From the IMG/VR virus record IMGVR_UViG_3300046007_014013, positions 1-51,473 of that record: a DNA stretch of 51,473 nucleotides, one strand, 5' to 3'. Within the stretch, counting starts at the first letter, position 1; each line of letters opens with the position of its first letter. The stretch comes from a virus. The position numbers were made by a program, and so were the translations under genes. Shown one piece after another: positions 15,879-24,608 of the stretch. The notes under the pieces are model-generated. The model was given only the letters and a program-made list of their open reading frames with translations, made no database searches and was not told the DNA's origin.

Positions 15879-18800
15879 ATGTTTAACGAAGTTTATGCTC
15901 CGTCCGCAAAACCTGTGTTTTACCGCACTTATTCAAGAAGTAAAAAAGAGACATGGCAAGATGTTTGTGACCGGACAATTACGGCATTAATTTCTCTGGG
16001 AAAATTAACTAAGGCTGAGGGTGACTTAATTAGGCGATCGCAGGAAGAATTTAAAGTATTAAGTAGTGGAAGATGGCTGTGGTGTGGTGGTACAGATTGG
16101 TTAAAAAAGCCAGAAAACGTTTACGGTGCTTATAATTGCTCATCCACAAACATTACAGACTGGGAAGCATTAAGCTTAATGATGAATTTGGCTATGCAGG
16201 GATGCGGGACTGGCGCAGTGTTGGAAGATAAATATATTAAAAATCTTCCTATTATAAGGAATAATTTAAGCGTAGAGATTGTTAATTTACCTGGCACTGT
16301 AAAAAAAGAAAACAGGCATGATGACACTATCGTTAGCGGCGCGCGCGGACAAGTTAACATTTTTGTTGGAGACAGCCGTAAGGGTTGGGTAGACTCTTAC
16401 CTTACACTTCTAGAGTTGTCTTCAAGGGAAGATTTAGCGAAAAACGTTAAAGTTTTCGTTTGCTTAGGTGCGGTAAGAAATAGTGGGGAAAAACTACGGG
16501 GCTTTGGCGGAACAGCTAATCCCATAGCTTTAGCTGGGATGTATGGAAAATTAGCTAAGATTTTAAACGGGGCTATAGGTCGCCAACTTACCGCTTTAGA
16601 GTTATGCAAGTTAATTGATGAGGCTAGTGTTACAATTGTAGCCGGAAATATAAGAAGGTCGGCGGGCATGAGACAGGGTTCGCCAGAAGATATAGAGTTT
16701 GCAACAGCTAAAGATAACTTGTGGCAACAAGACAATGAGGGTAACTGGAAAATAGATCCTGACAAAGATTGCTTAAGAATGGCTAATCATACGTTAGTTT
16801 ATCACCGTCGCCCAACTTTAGAAGAGGTCAAAAAAAGTGTGCAAAAACAATTCCACAGCGGTGAAGGTGCAATTCAATGGGCTGGCGAAGCGGTAGCTAG
16901 AGCTAACGTGGATTTACTCTCTAATAAGGATTTAAAAAATAAGTTTTTAGACTTATACAATAAGTCCTTAAATGAAGCATTAAATTTTTTAGCTAAGTTA
17001 GGGCTGTTGAGTATTACTGAAGCGGAAGAAAGGATGTCTAGGTACGCTACCAACCCTTGTTTTCGTGGGGATATGAAAATATTAACTAAAGATGGTTACA
17101 GAGCATTCGAGTCGTTGGACGGTCAAGATGTAGAGATAATTAACGCAGAGGGCAATGTTTCTCTATCTCATATATGGTGTTCAGGTGAAAAGGAAACCGT
17201 AAGGGTAGGAATGGGGGCTTATGGAAGTATTCACTGCACTCCAGATCACTCTTTTTTAAATATTGATGGCAAAAGAGTTGACGCATCTGAATTAAGACCG
17301 GGTGACAGATTAATGCCATTCTTAAAAGTGCCAGAGCATAAGAATAAAATATTCGTTTGTTTAGGATTTGTCCAAGGTGATGGTCAATTATCTGATTTAT
17401 CTGATTTGAAAGGCGACAAAAAAGGGCAACTAGGTGTTGCTGTCAACATAGGTAAAAAGGATCAAGAAATCCTAGAATTTTTCCAAGAAACGGAAGGTTT
17501 GAAATGCAAGAAACATGGCGAAAGGCGTATTTATGTTAACGGACTGAATGAGTTAATTGACAAATACGACTTTTCTCTTTACACCCTTCCATTTCGCGCA
17601 CTCCCATCCACTTATAAAGGCTGGGACTTAGACATAAAAGCATCGTTCTTGTCTGGACTTTATTCAGCTAACGGCAGTGTTCTAAAAAACGGCAGAGTGA
17701 CCTTAAAGACGACCTGTAGAGAAATGGGCGAACAGATCGTTGATTCTTTAAAAGCAGACTTTGGCATAGAAGCTTATATAACCGTTAACCGTCCGACGAC
17801 CGTGTCGTTCCCTAATGGTATTTACCAATGTAGAGAAAGTTACGACGTAAATATTCAGCAATACAAAGAGAGACTTTCATTCTTCAACCAAATCAACTTT
17901 ATTCATTCGTACAAGATTGATAAATTTGCCAAAACTCTCTTGGCAACCTCTCCCTCAATATCGGTAGTAGAAAAACAAGGGATTGTAAAAGTTTATGATT
18001 TTTCTGAACCAATAACGCACTGGGGTGTAGTAGAGGGCTTTGTCGCGCATAATTGCGGAGAAATTGTGGGTAACAATTTTTTCTGCGATCTCGCTGAAGT
18101 ACACCTAAACACGCTAGATGGAAAAGACTTAAATAGTTTAAGAGACTCATTTAGGGCTGCGGGTTTAATTGCAGCCGTACTATTAAATGACAAATTCCCT
18201 GACGAGAGATATCAAAAATCTAGGGAGTTAGACCCTATTGTTGGCGTTAGCTTTACTGGCTTATTTGACTTTTTCGTTAATTTATTTGGGGAAAGTTGGT
18301 TGCGCTGGTGGGAAGGCGGCAGGGAGGAATACTCAGACAGAGACTTTATCACATCAAAGGATTTAGAAAATTGGATAGAAACATTCCCAGATGAGGTAGT
18401 TGAAATTATTAACGATTGGAATAAAAGCCAAGGGAAATTTGCTATAAAACACCCCGGCGTTTGCAACGGACTACTTTTTAAAGCCTTGGAAGAATTTTAC
18501 CTGACGCTTTTTAAAGATGAAGCCCATAAAGCAGTTTGGGAATACTGTCATGCACATTCGCTTAAACGCCCCAATAGATGTACTACGGTGCAACCAAGCG
18601 GGACTAAGAGTCTCTTAACTGGCGCGTCTCCTGGCTGGCATCCTCCAAAAGCTGCTAGATTTATCCGTCGGATTACTTTTGGCAGAGACGATGCAGTAGC
18701 TTTAGCTTGTATGGACTATGGCTACAGTATTATTCCTTCCCAATCTTGTAAAGATGCTGAGGGTAATTTATTAAACGATCCATTTGACCCAAGAGTTACG

Positions 18801-19262
18801 GAATGGTTGGTAGAAATTCCCACAAAAACTAGCTGGGCGGATAACATCGGGGAAGATGTAGATATAAGCAAATTTAGCGCAAAAGCCCAATTTGACTTTT
18901 ACCTACAAGTACAAAATTACTACGCAACTCACAATACTTCAGCAACTTTGGAAATACGTCAAGAGGAAATTGGGGAATATGCACAACTCCTTTACCAGAA
19001 CATCCAAAATTGTGGCGGATATAGTTCTGCGGCACTTTTGGCAAGATTTGACGGTGGCGAAACTTTCCCTCGTCTGCCATTTGAGCCAATTTCTAAGGAA
19101 AAATATGAAGATTTATGGGGAGAGGTTTTAGCTCGCCGTAAAAATAGTAGTTTTGATGAACTTTTGCAAATAAGGTTAAGCGCAGCGGAAGTGGAAGATT
19201 CTCAAGTTGGCCCGGCCGGATGCGACTCGGATAAGTGCTTATTTAAGGAAGAGGGCAAATAA
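15879..19262 (+). CDS. nrdJ: Adenosylcobalamin-dependent class II ribonucleotide reductase, intein-containing
   Basis: Reduces ribonucleotides (triphosphates in the monomeric RTPR group) to deoxyribonucleotides for DNA synthesis. Mature extein is ~795 residues (1127 total minus a 332-residue intein). Visible landmarks: first redox Cys in YNCSST (Cys87), thiyl-radical Cys and catalytic Glu in NP-C-GEIVG (Cys726, Glu728 after the intein), FFC (Cys736) nearby, QPSGTKSLLTGASPG phosphate loop, and a C-terminal GCDSDKC pair with the five-residue spacing seen in class II enzymes. It stands alone on the plus strand between minus-strand capsid and tail or portal genes, so it was probably inserted as a module. 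A hairpin terminator follows at 19284. Identity is very secure. Confidence 0.95.
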   Translation: MFNEVYAPSAKPVFYRTYSRSKKETWQDVCDRTITALISLGKLTKAEGDLIRRSQEEFKVLSSGRWLWCGGTDWLKKPENVYGAYNCSSTNITDWEALSLMMNLAMQGCGTGAVLEDKYIKNLPIIRNNLSVEIVNLPGTVKKENRHDDTIVSGARGQVNIFVGDSRKGWVDSYLTLLELSSREDLAKNVKVFVCLGAVRNSGEKLRGFGGTANPIALAGMYGKLAKILNGAIGRQLTALELCKLIDEASVTIVAGNIRRSAGMRQGSPEDIEFATAKDNLWQQDNEGNWKIDPDKDCLRMANHTLVYHRRPTLEEVKKSVQKQFHSGEGAIQWAGEAVARANVDLLSNKDLKNKFLDLYNKSLNEALNFLAKLGLLSITEAEERMSRYATNPCFRGDMKILTKDGYRAFESLDGQDVEIINAEGNVSLSHIWCSGEKETVRVGMGAYGSIHCTPDHSFLNIDGKRVDASELRPGDRLMPFLKVPEHKNKIFVCLGFVQGDGQLSDLSDLKGDKKGQLGVAVNIGKKDQEILEFFQETEGLKCKKHGERRIYVNGLNELIDKYDFSLYTLPFRALPSTYKGWDLDIKASFLSGLYSANGSVLKNGRVTLKTTCREMGEQIVDSLKADFGIEAYITVNRPTTVSFPNGIYQCRESYDVNIQQYKERLSFFNQINFIHSYKIDKFAKTLLATSPSISVVEKQGIVKVYDFSEPITHWGVVEGFVAHNCGEIVGNNFFCDLAEVHLNTLDGKDLNSLRDSFRAAGLIAAVLLNDKFPDERYQKSRELDPIVGVSFTGLFDFFVNLFGESWLRWWEGGREEYSDRDFITSKDLENWIETFPDEVVEIINDWNKSQGKFAIKHPGVCNGLLFKALEEFYLTLFKDEAHKAVWEYCHAHSLKRPNRCTTVQPSGTKSLLTGASPGWHPPKAARFIRRITFGRDDAVALACMDYGYSIIPSQSCKDAEGNLLNDPFDPRVTEWLVEIPTKTSWADNIGEDVDISKFSAKAQFDFYLQVQNYYATHNTSATLEIRQEEIGEYAQLLYQNIQNCGGYSSAALLARFDGGETFPRLPFEPISKEKYEDLWGEVLARRKNSSFDELLQIRLSAAEVEDSQVGPAGCDSDKCLFKEEGK
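17058..18053 (+). other. Intein with LAGLIDADG-type homing endonuclease (332 aa)
   Basis: Begins CFRGDMKILTKDGY (block A, Cys1), has block B IHCTPDHSFL (TxxH), block C-like LGFVQGDGQL and block E-like LSGLYSANGSVL (two LAGLIDADG motifs with Gly-Asp-Gly and Ala-Asn-Gly), block F VKVYDFSEPITHWGVVEGFVAHN. The last intein residue is Asn725 and the +1 residue is Cys726. Thus Cys726 is both splicing nucleophile and the reductase radical cysteine. The second endonuclease motif has Asn instead of Asp, so DNA cleavage may be lost. Confidence 0.93.
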
Positions 19263-19427
19263 ACCCGTCAGGTAAATTACAATAAATCCTCCAAAGTGCT
19301 TTTGTATAAGCCTTTGGAGGATTTTTAACTTTAAGCCCACGTCAGGAGAAATCGTTATTAGAGAAGAAAATGAATGACGCGATTTGTATGACGTTTCCCT
19401 AAAAACTCCATTTTTACTTGACGTTTT
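19263..19427. repeat. TGACG repeat island A, with inverted 55-bp copy at 47531-47585
   Basis: Holds five CGTCA/TGACG motifs (19266, 19340, 19375, 19389, 19419) around a hairpin. Bases 19339-19393 are repeated in inverted orientation and, as far as I can read, without mismatch at 47531-47585. CGTCAGGTAAATTAC before the hairpin recurs in near-identical form, inverted, near 48351-48367. Confidence 0.75.
19284..19326. terminator. Bidirectional hairpin terminator after RNR
   Basis: Thirteen-base arms AAATCCTCCAAAG / CTTTGGAGGATTT around a 15-base loop, followed by TTT. The same hairpin arms occur at 47609-47649 and, slightly changed, at 48309-48349. Confidence 0.75.
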
Positions 19428-19952
19428 TTAGACTATTTCTACCCAACCCTCGCCGTCGTAAACAAAAAATTTAGTCAAGGTTGAGTTAAAATAAATCTGA
19501 TATTGAGCCAAACTTGTAGTTGGCGCAGCACTTAATACTCCTAAAAATCTATAAGTATGTTGGGCAACTGATGATGCGGTAATAACTTGAATTTTATCCG
19601 CCGGCGTAATATTGGCGGAAAAGTTAAATGAATCAATTTGGCTCAATGGCGTAATAAGCTGAATCTCTCCCGAATAGGCAATTGGGATTTGTCCACTCAT
19701 GGCCATAGTTTGCCCCGCGCTAATTACTAAATCTAATTTGCTGCCAGCCGCGGGGATTTTAAATAAGTAATAGCCACTGGGGAATAAACCCAGTCTTTGC
19801 TGTGTGTCGCCTATAAAAATAATTCCCAACGATCCGTAAAACTGTTGGATATTTTGGAGTGTGAATGTAAAAGTGTCACCGGGGCTTATGGTGAGGTTTA
19901 TAAATTCCGCAGATTGGGAAGTTAAATCTATTTGTTTTTGACGCTTAGGCAT
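19428..19952 (-). CDS. Putative virion protein of unknown function (174 aa)
   Basis: A beta-rich sequence (FINLTISPGDTFTFTLQNI, SGYYLFKIPAAGSKLDLVISAGQTMAMSG, KIQVITASSV) ending FVYDGEGWVEIV. The final motif (a state-your-parameter strand then Gly-Trp) resembles C-termini of phage tail or fibre proteins. It lies downstream of portal on the minus strand, in the structural half of the map, but separated from capsid by the RNR gene. I do not recognise the family. Decoration or fibre-associated protein is possible. Confidence 0.6.
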   Translation of the reverse strand: MPKRQKQIDLTSQSAEFINLTISPGDTFTFTLQNIQQFYGSLGIIFIGDTQQRLGLFPSGYYLFKIPAAGSKLDLVISAGQTMAMSGQIPIAYSGEIQLITPLSQIDSFNFSANITPADKIQVITASSVAQHTYRFLGVLSAAPTTSLAQYQIYFNSTLTKFFVYDGEGWVEIV

Positions 19953-20015
19953 ATCTATAAAGTAAGTAATTATTTATATCAGTATATCCTAAATTTATAT
20001 TTTTTAATTTACCTA

Positions 20016-20045
20016 TTGACCGACGATAGAAAGGTGTGGTATAAC
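20016..20045 (+). promoter_or_regulatory. Promoter of the ACGGTAG family (variant ACGATAG)
   Basis: TTGACC at 20016 and TATAAC at 20040, 18-base spacer starting GACGATAG. It precedes the small genes at 20082 and 20281. Confidence 0.65.
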
Positions 20046-20081
20046 CAGAATGAAGTTAAAGAGTAAGAGAGGAATATAAAG

Positions 20082-20189
20082 ATGACTAAAACAGAAGTAA
20101 TTGAATTGATGAAGTCCGCGTCTAGCGAAGAAGATTGGAATAACAAATGCGATCAAGTAAAATCTGCTTGCGGCGGATATCCCGATTAG
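20082..20189 (+). CDS. Short cyanobacterial-type small protein, possibly truncated (35 aa)
   Basis: MTKTEVIELMKSASSEEDWNNKCDQVKSACGGYPD then TAG. AGAGAGG lies about 10 bases before the ATG and a clear promoter lies at 20016. The sequence looks like the N-terminus of a family of small cyanobacterial proteins that, from memory, run on after GGYP with aromatic residues. A premature stop is therefore possible; the next 80 bases give no convincing continuation. Confidence 0.5.
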   Translation: MTKTEVIELMKSASSEEDWNNKCDQVKSACGGYPD

Positions 20190-20280
20190 GGAATGTTCCG
20201 AACAAAGAATGTTGCAAACTTGGACAAGTAATAAAAATTGTCGCGGTAGAAATTTTAGGATAGTCAGGTAATTAAAAAGT

Positions 20281-20517
20281 ATGCCAGAAATAAAATACAT
20301 AAAATGCCCTAGTTGCGGATGGGTTGGGGATTCCAATCCTACGCCAGCAGAAATTTATGGAAGTTTAAAAACTGAAGTTCCGACAGTAATAAAAACTTTA
20401 CAATTAAACAGATCTCTTGGCAATTACGGTTTTAGCGGGAGTTATGCTGAATGTCCAAATTGCGGAAAAGATTTATCGGACGGAAAATTTAACGTAAACC
20501 CCGATTATTTATGCTAA
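20281..20517 (+). CDS. Zinc-ribbon protein (78 aa)
   Basis: Two CxxC pairs, CPSCGW near residue 9 and CPNCGK near residue 60, predict one structural zinc site. The middle is a helix-loop of no recognised type (AEIYGSLKTEVPTVIKTLQLNRSLGNYGFSGSY). It is probably transcribed from the promoter at 20016 and ends before the terminator at 20568. Likely nucleic-acid or protein binding; no specific role. An opposite-strand open frame here is a shadow. Confidence 0.65.
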   Translation: MPEIKYIKCPSCGWVGDSNPTPAEIYGSLKTEVPTVIKTLQLNRSLGNYGFSGSYAECPNCGKDLSDGKFNVNPDYLC

Positions 20518-20567
20518 AATATTATCGTGGTTCTTAGCTTGAGTCACTCCTCACTATTTACTATGGT

Positions 20568-20605
20568 AATCCCTTAACTCAGCACCAGAAGTTAAGGGAT
20601 TTTTT
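20568..20605. terminator. Hairpin terminator between zinc-ribbon gene and portal gene
   Basis: Arms AATCCCTTAAC / GTTAAGGGATT around a 12-base loop followed by T7 on the plus strand. It ends the plus-strand unit and also lies just past the portal stop at 20612 on the minus strand. Confidence 0.75.
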
Positions 20606-20611
20606 TATTAA

Positions 20612-21913
20612 TTATTCCTTCCCTGCGCCCGCACTTAACTGTTGATTTTGGGTTGATTGGTTTTGAGCTTTCATTAAAAACTCTTGTCCGTTAACTGCCC
20701 AAATTCCCCAATCTAATTCAAAGCCACCCCTTTTAATGACATTTTCATAGTACGATTCATACCCGAATTTCATGCAATACTCTAGGCTAATGCACCACTT
20801 AACCTGAGTTCCGACCAACCCTCGCAAAGCTTGGATATTTCTTGAGTACATCAATGCGGGTTGGTTAGCTATATCCTTACCTGAGTTTGATTCCATTCCC
20901 AACCCTGGGAAAAACCATAGCGGTACGCCAGGCGGCACTAACTCTTCCCTAAGCTTCATCCAATAATCAAAAACGCCCTTAAGACTTTCATTACCATTAC
21001 TATAAGCTTTTCTTACGTCAGCTTTATTTAACAAGTAAAGGTTGGAAATTAAGCCTTGTGCTAATTGCGATTTATGCTCAAGCATATAAGCTTCTTTGTA
21101 TTCTTCATCCGCGCCTTCGGGCATGAGATGAAGCCAAGGAGAAATTGCGGCGGCTCGGACAGCTTGGGCGACATCTGGACGGTGTTCTTTTAAGTATTCG
21201 TAAGCTTCAACTGACTGTAAAAATAAGGAGTCGCCATACCTTCCTGAAGCTCCTAATTCTTCATATTTAAAATGCAATATTTTCCAATCAGGAAATACCC
21301 TATCGTCAGGACTTTCGCTAATCATTTTCCTTTGTGAATAAGTTCCTTTTAGTTCCCCTTCACTATTTACATCCACAAACATAGAGAAAGTTGGGAGGTA
21401 TTGGATTTTTTCTATAAAGTAATCTTTCTTATTTTTACTGTCGAAGTTTAATCCTAATTCTGCAAAACTATCGCCAAACCTCAGCATCCTCCTTACGCCT
21501 GGCTCTAAGGCATTACCTCCTAGAACTAAATCTTTTCCAAATTGCCTTGATGCCATTTCTTTACTTACACTAATTAAATTTTTATCTACTTCTACGTCAT
21601 CCATCTTAGGGTTAACTTTCCAACTACGAACTTCGCCATTTTCTCTAATAAAAACATCCCTAGCTAAAATACTACTAGAGTGTCGTACCTCTAGATTCCA
21701 TATTGACATCTCTATCAATTGGTGAGTTAAATAGCCATCCCCCATAATTGTTCTAACGGGAATTTCCGGTAATCCTAAGCTTAAATTCCTCTTAGAAGCT
21801 AGACCTAAGCGTAAAGACTCAGAAGATCCTGTAAATCCTCTGGGTTTTCTTATCCTTGCAAGGATTTGCGTGAAAATGTTTTTTACTCTTTGGAAAAAAT
21901 TAATACTAGGCAT
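20612..21913 (-). CDS. Portal protein (433 aa)
   Basis: Forms the dodecameric portal through which DNA enters the capsid. The wing/stem region reads DWKILHFKYEELGASGRYGDSLFLQSVEAYEYLKEH, the usual portal motif in which a returned beta strand is followed by YG.S.... Other features: GFTGSSESLRLGLASKR near the N-terminus, and a C-terminal helix with YSRNIQALRGLVGTQVKWCISLEY. A longer start at 21961 is in frame, but the extra 16 residues lie over the plus-strand promoter at 21940, so I prefer ATG 21913; neither has a good ribosome site. Portal is separated from the large terminase by a 6.4-kb plus-strand block. Confidence 0.8.
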   Translation of the reverse strand: MPSINFFQRVKNIFTQILARIRKPRGFTGSSESLRLGLASKRNLSLGLPEIPVRTIMGDGYLTHQLIEMSIWNLEVRHSSSILARDVFIRENGEVRSWKVNPKMDDVEVDKNLISVSKEMASRQFGKDLVLGGNALEPGVRRMLRFGDSFAELGLNFDSKNKKDYFIEKIQYLPTFSMFVDVNSEGELKGTYSQRKMISESPDDRVFPDWKILHFKYEELGASGRYGDSLFLQSVEAYEYLKEHRPDVAQAVRAAAISPWLHLMPEGADEEYKEAYMLEHKSQLAQGLISNLYLLNKADVRKAYSNGNESLKGVFDYWMKLREELVPPGVPLWFFPGLGMESNSGKDIANQPALMYSRNIQALRGLVGTQVKWCISLEYCMKFGYESYYENVIKRGGFELDWGIWAVNGQEFLMKAQNQSTQNQQLSAGAGKE

Positions 21914-21939
21914 AATTTTTATTTTTTTACTTTTGGGAC

Positions 21940-21968
21940 TTGACGACGGTATATAAACCATGTATTAT
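21940..21968 (+). promoter_or_regulatory. Promoter of the ACGGTA family for the methylase operon
   Basis: TTGACG at 21940 and TATTAT at 21963 with a 17-base spacer that includes ACGGTA. It lies 36 bases before the ATG at 22005. Confidence 0.7.
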
Positions 21969-22004
21969 ATAATTATACTTTTAAATGTATAAAGAGAGGT
22001 AACT

Positions 22005-22409
22005 ATGGAAGGATTAAAAAAAATAAACATTGGCGACATTTACTGGATGCCTGGCGACATTTACTGGATGCCTTCAAATAAACCTATTGATAAAAAATCA
22101 ATAGATATTAAATTAATAGTTACTAAAGTAGGCACTAAGTTTATCTATGCTAATAATGAAGATACAAATTGGGAGTATAAGTTTACTTTTAAATCTGATG
22201 GTGTACTGGATTTAGTAAATAATATGTGTTCCGGTAAAGCTTATTCTGAGGAGCAATGGGAGAAGCAAAAGCTAATTATCAAGTTGGATAAATTAACTCA
22301 AAAATTCAAACAAGAGTTTTCGCAAATTAATAATTCTACAGACTTTAAAAAATATCAAGAGTTGGTTAGCGAAATGAATGAATTGTCTCAAAAGATTTTA
22401 AATCTATGA
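22005..22409 (+). CDS. Hypothetical protein with in-frame tandem duplication (134 aa)
   Basis: First gene of the methylase operon. The N-terminus contains GDIYWMP twice in a row, encoded by an exact 21-bp tandem repeat (22032-22073). The C-terminal half is a charged coiled coil (EEQWEKQKLIIKLDKLTQKFKQEFSQINN...EMNELSQKILNL). AGAGAGGT gives a good ribosome site. It overlaps the Dam-like gene by ATGA, so the two are translationally coupled. No family recognised. Confidence 0.65.
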   Translation: MEGLKKINIGDIYWMPGDIYWMPSNKPIDKKSIDIKLIVTKVGTKFIYANNEDTNWEYKFTFKSDGVLDLVNNMCSGKAYSEEQWEKQKLIIKLDKLTQKFKQEFSQINNSTDFKKYQELVSEMNELSQKILNL

Positions 22410-23326
22410 AGATCGCATACAACAACCCTCAAGCTATAACCGTCCTTCCCAATAATGCAAAATTAAAATACGAACATGACTTTAATTGTTTAACAGAAAT
22501 AGTTAAAGATAAAAATTTTAAACCATTCCTTAAGTGGGTAGGAGGCAAAACTAGATTAATTCCTCAATACGAAGAATTAGGATTAATCCCCGCCGAATTT
22601 AATACTTATTTTGAGCCATTTTTAGGTGGCGGCGCAATGTTTTTCCATTTACAAAATATAGGATTAATTAACCGCGCACTTTTAAGTGACTTAAATAAAG
22701 ACTTAGTTAATACTTACAAAGAAGTTAAGGATAATTTAAGTAAATTAAAACAAGTTCTTTTAAAGGATTTCGCAGAAGCTCACAATAAAGAGTTTTTTGA
22801 AGAAGTTAGAAATAAGCAATTTAAGAGTGATGTTTATAATGCTGCAAAATTTATCTACTTAAACAAAGCTTGTAGATCGGGAATGTACCGCGTTAATAAA
22901 AGCGGCAGTTTTAATGTTCCTTTCGGACTGCCGGGACAAACTATTTACCAACCTGAACTTTTAACTAACAGTAATTTAGCCTTAAACAGTAATAATGTAG
23001 CGGTAGTTAATACATCTTTCTTTAATATTAGTCATTTGCCTCAACCTGGCGATTTTGTATTTTTAGATCCACCTTATCATGGGACTTTTAATGGTTATAA
23101 CAAAAGCCCGTTTGGGGAAGATGAGCAAGTTAAATTAAGAGACGTATGTAGGGAATACAGTGAAAATAAAATAAAGTTTTTACTTTGCAATTCTCACAAT
23201 AGTTTTATTTTAGATTTGTACAATGGGGATGAATTTAAAATTAATGAAGTTTGGAGAAATGGTACGATAAATAGTAAAGGCGCGGAAAGAGGTAAAGTTA
23301 AGGAGTTAATTATTAGTAATGTATGA
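22406..23326 (+). CDS. DNA adenine methyltransferase, Dam (D12 class) family (306 aa)
   Basis: Transfers methyl from S-adenosylmethionine to N6 of adenine, probably in GATC. Motif X is FLKWVGGKTRLIP (~residues 40-52), motif I is YFEPFLGGGAMFF (~68-80), motif IV is FVFLDPPYHG (~219-228), the DPPY box. Length is normal, with ~35 extra N-terminal residues. ATGA overlap upstream and an 8-bp overlap downstream show one operon with the Dcm-like enzyme. GATC lies in the centre of HIP1, so the enzyme could mark HIP1-rich DNA. Target sequence is inference from the family. Confidence 0.9.
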   Translation: MKIAYNNPQAITVLPNNAKLKYEHDFNCLTEIVKDKNFKPFLKWVGGKTRLIPQYEELGLIPAEFNTYFEPFLGGGAMFFHLQNIGLINRALLSDLNKDLVNTYKEVKDNLSKLKQVLLKDFAEAHNKEFFEEVRNKQFKSDVYNAAKFIYLNKACRSGMYRVNKSGSFNVPFGLPGQTIYQPELLTNSNLALNSNNVAVVNTSFFNISHLPQPGDFVFLDPPYHGTFNGYNKSPFGEDEQVKLRDVCREYSENKIKFLLCNSHNSFILDLYNGDEFKINEVWRNGTINSKGAERGKVKELIISNV

Positions 23327-23543
23327 CCCATTTTTAAACACAATAAAAATACTTCATATAGAGGTATTGTGGCAGATGCTTTATAACATAAAAGAAAGCG
23401 TAGAAATATTGGAAAAACAATCTGTGGCGCAGGAGAAAAGTAAGGATTATAAAAATTATTATAAATCCTTTAAATACCTAAATCAGTGCCGCTGGAAAGT
23501 TTTGGAGATTAGCAAAGAAATAGAAAGTAGGGTTTTGAAATAA
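23319..23543 (+). CDS. Small helical protein between two methylases (74 aa)
   Basis: Charged helical sequence MLYNIKESVEILEKQSVAQEKSKDYKNYYKSFKYLNQCRWKVLEISKEIES. The longer start (23319) overlaps the Dam-like gene by 8 bases; ATG 23376 is an alternative that gives 55 residues. The stop overlaps the Dcm-like start by one base. No family recognised. Confidence 0.55.
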   Translation: MYDPFLNTIKILHIEVLWQMLYNIKESVEILEKQSVAQEKSKDYKNYYKSFKYLNQCRWKVLEISKEIESRVLK

Positions 23544-24559
23544 TGAAAAAGTTTTTATGGTTTTCGCATTTTAGCGGCGGTGGCGGCTCAACTTTGGGAG
23601 CAATCCAAGCTGGGTTTATGCCTTTGCTGGGGATTGAGTGGGATAAGAAAGTGGCGGAATTATATGAGAAGAATTTAGGTAAAGTAATTTGCCAAGATAT
23701 AGGAGAGGTAAGTATCCTAAGTGTTATAAAACATATTCCATTAAAAGAGGCAAGGGAAAAGAATAATGAGATTTTAGTAATCCAAACTTCGCCACCATGT
23801 CAGGAGTATTCCCAATTAAAACTAAATAAAAATCCTAATTCCGAAAGTGCAAAAGTCATTTGGAAGACAAGGAAGTTTTATGCTTTATTTAGACCTGAAT
23901 ATGTAATTTTAGAAAACGTTAGGGCTTATGCTAAAAGCGAGGTTTATATTAAATTTAAAAATTACCTTAAGGAATTAGGCTATGAAATAAGTTTTGAGGA
24001 GATAGTTAACTGTGCTGACTATGGCGTGCCACAAACTCGCCAAAGATTAATTACTATTTTTAACTATAGAAATTTCCCTGCCGTAAGGATTAGTTTTACG
24101 CATAGTAAAAATAATGGTGAATGGGTAGGATGGTACTCAGCAATTGAAGATTTAATCCCTAATTTAAAAGAAGTTAGTTTAACCAGAAAACAACTTAACT
24201 CTCTAAGTTTAAGGAATAAAGGCTTTAGTAATGCCAAGGTAGTCGTAGAAAGAGTTGGCGCAAGAAGTAAGGTGAATAAAATCCGTGAGGAAGATTCACC
24301 AATTTGGACAATAAAAGCATCTTTAGGAAGCGATGGAAAGGGTGCGAATAGGGAAAAGTTAATAGACGTAAGCATAAATGGCGTTGTAAAAAGCTTAAAC
24401 GTGGCGTGTTTGGCCAGATTGCAGACTTTTCCGCCAAGTTATGAATTTTCTGGCAAAAACGCCTTGGATGTTCATGTAATTGGCAATTCTGTACCACCAT
24501 TACTTATTAAAGTAATTTGTGAGGAGATAAAAAATACTTTTAATACTTTTGGGGATTGA
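23543..24559 (+). CDS. DNA cytosine-5 methyltransferase, Dcm family (338 aa)
   Basis: Makes 5-methylcytosine through a covalent Cys intermediate. Motifs in order: I FSHFSGGGGSTLGAIQAGF (~7-25), IV TSPPCQEYS with catalytic Cys (~88), VI ENVRAY (~124), VIII PQTRQRLITIF (~161), a target recognition region (~195-270), IX ACLARLQTFPPSYEF (~286) and X GNSVPPLL (~315). All catalytic motifs are present. No restriction endonuclease gene is next to it, so it is an orphan or protective methylase. Its 3' end overlaps the next promoter at 24556. Confidence 0.93.
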   Translation: MKKFLWFSHFSGGGGSTLGAIQAGFMPLLGIEWDKKVAELYEKNLGKVICQDIGEVSILSVIKHIPLKEAREKNNEILVIQTSPPCQEYSQLKLNKNPNSESAKVIWKTRKFYALFRPEYVILENVRAYAKSEVYIKFKNYLKELGYEISFEEIVNCADYGVPQTRQRLITIFNYRNFPAVRISFTHSKNNGEWVGWYSAIEDLIPNLKEVSLTRKQLNSLSLRNKGFSNAKVVVERVGARSKVNKIREEDSPIWTIKASLGSDGKGANREKLIDVSINGVVKSLNVACLARLQTFPPSYEFSGKNALDVHVIGNSVPPLLIKVICEEIKNTFNTFGD

Positions 24560-24584
24560 CGGCGGTATATAAAAAGTATATAGT
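24556..24584 (+). promoter_or_regulatory. Promoter of the ACGGTAG family (variant GCGGTAT)
   Basis: TTGACG at 24556, TATAGT at 24579, 17-base spacer with GCGGTAT. It overlaps the last codons of the cytosine methylase and is followed by an AAGTTAAAGTTAAAAA leader. Confidence 0.65.
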
Positions 24585-24608
24585 AGGATTAAGTTAAAGT
24601 TAAAAAAA

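Noticed and set aside
20013-20336. Minus-strand frame of 107 codons
   Set aside because: It covers a promoter, the small gene at 20082 and the start of the zinc-ribbon gene; no ribosome site and unusual composition.
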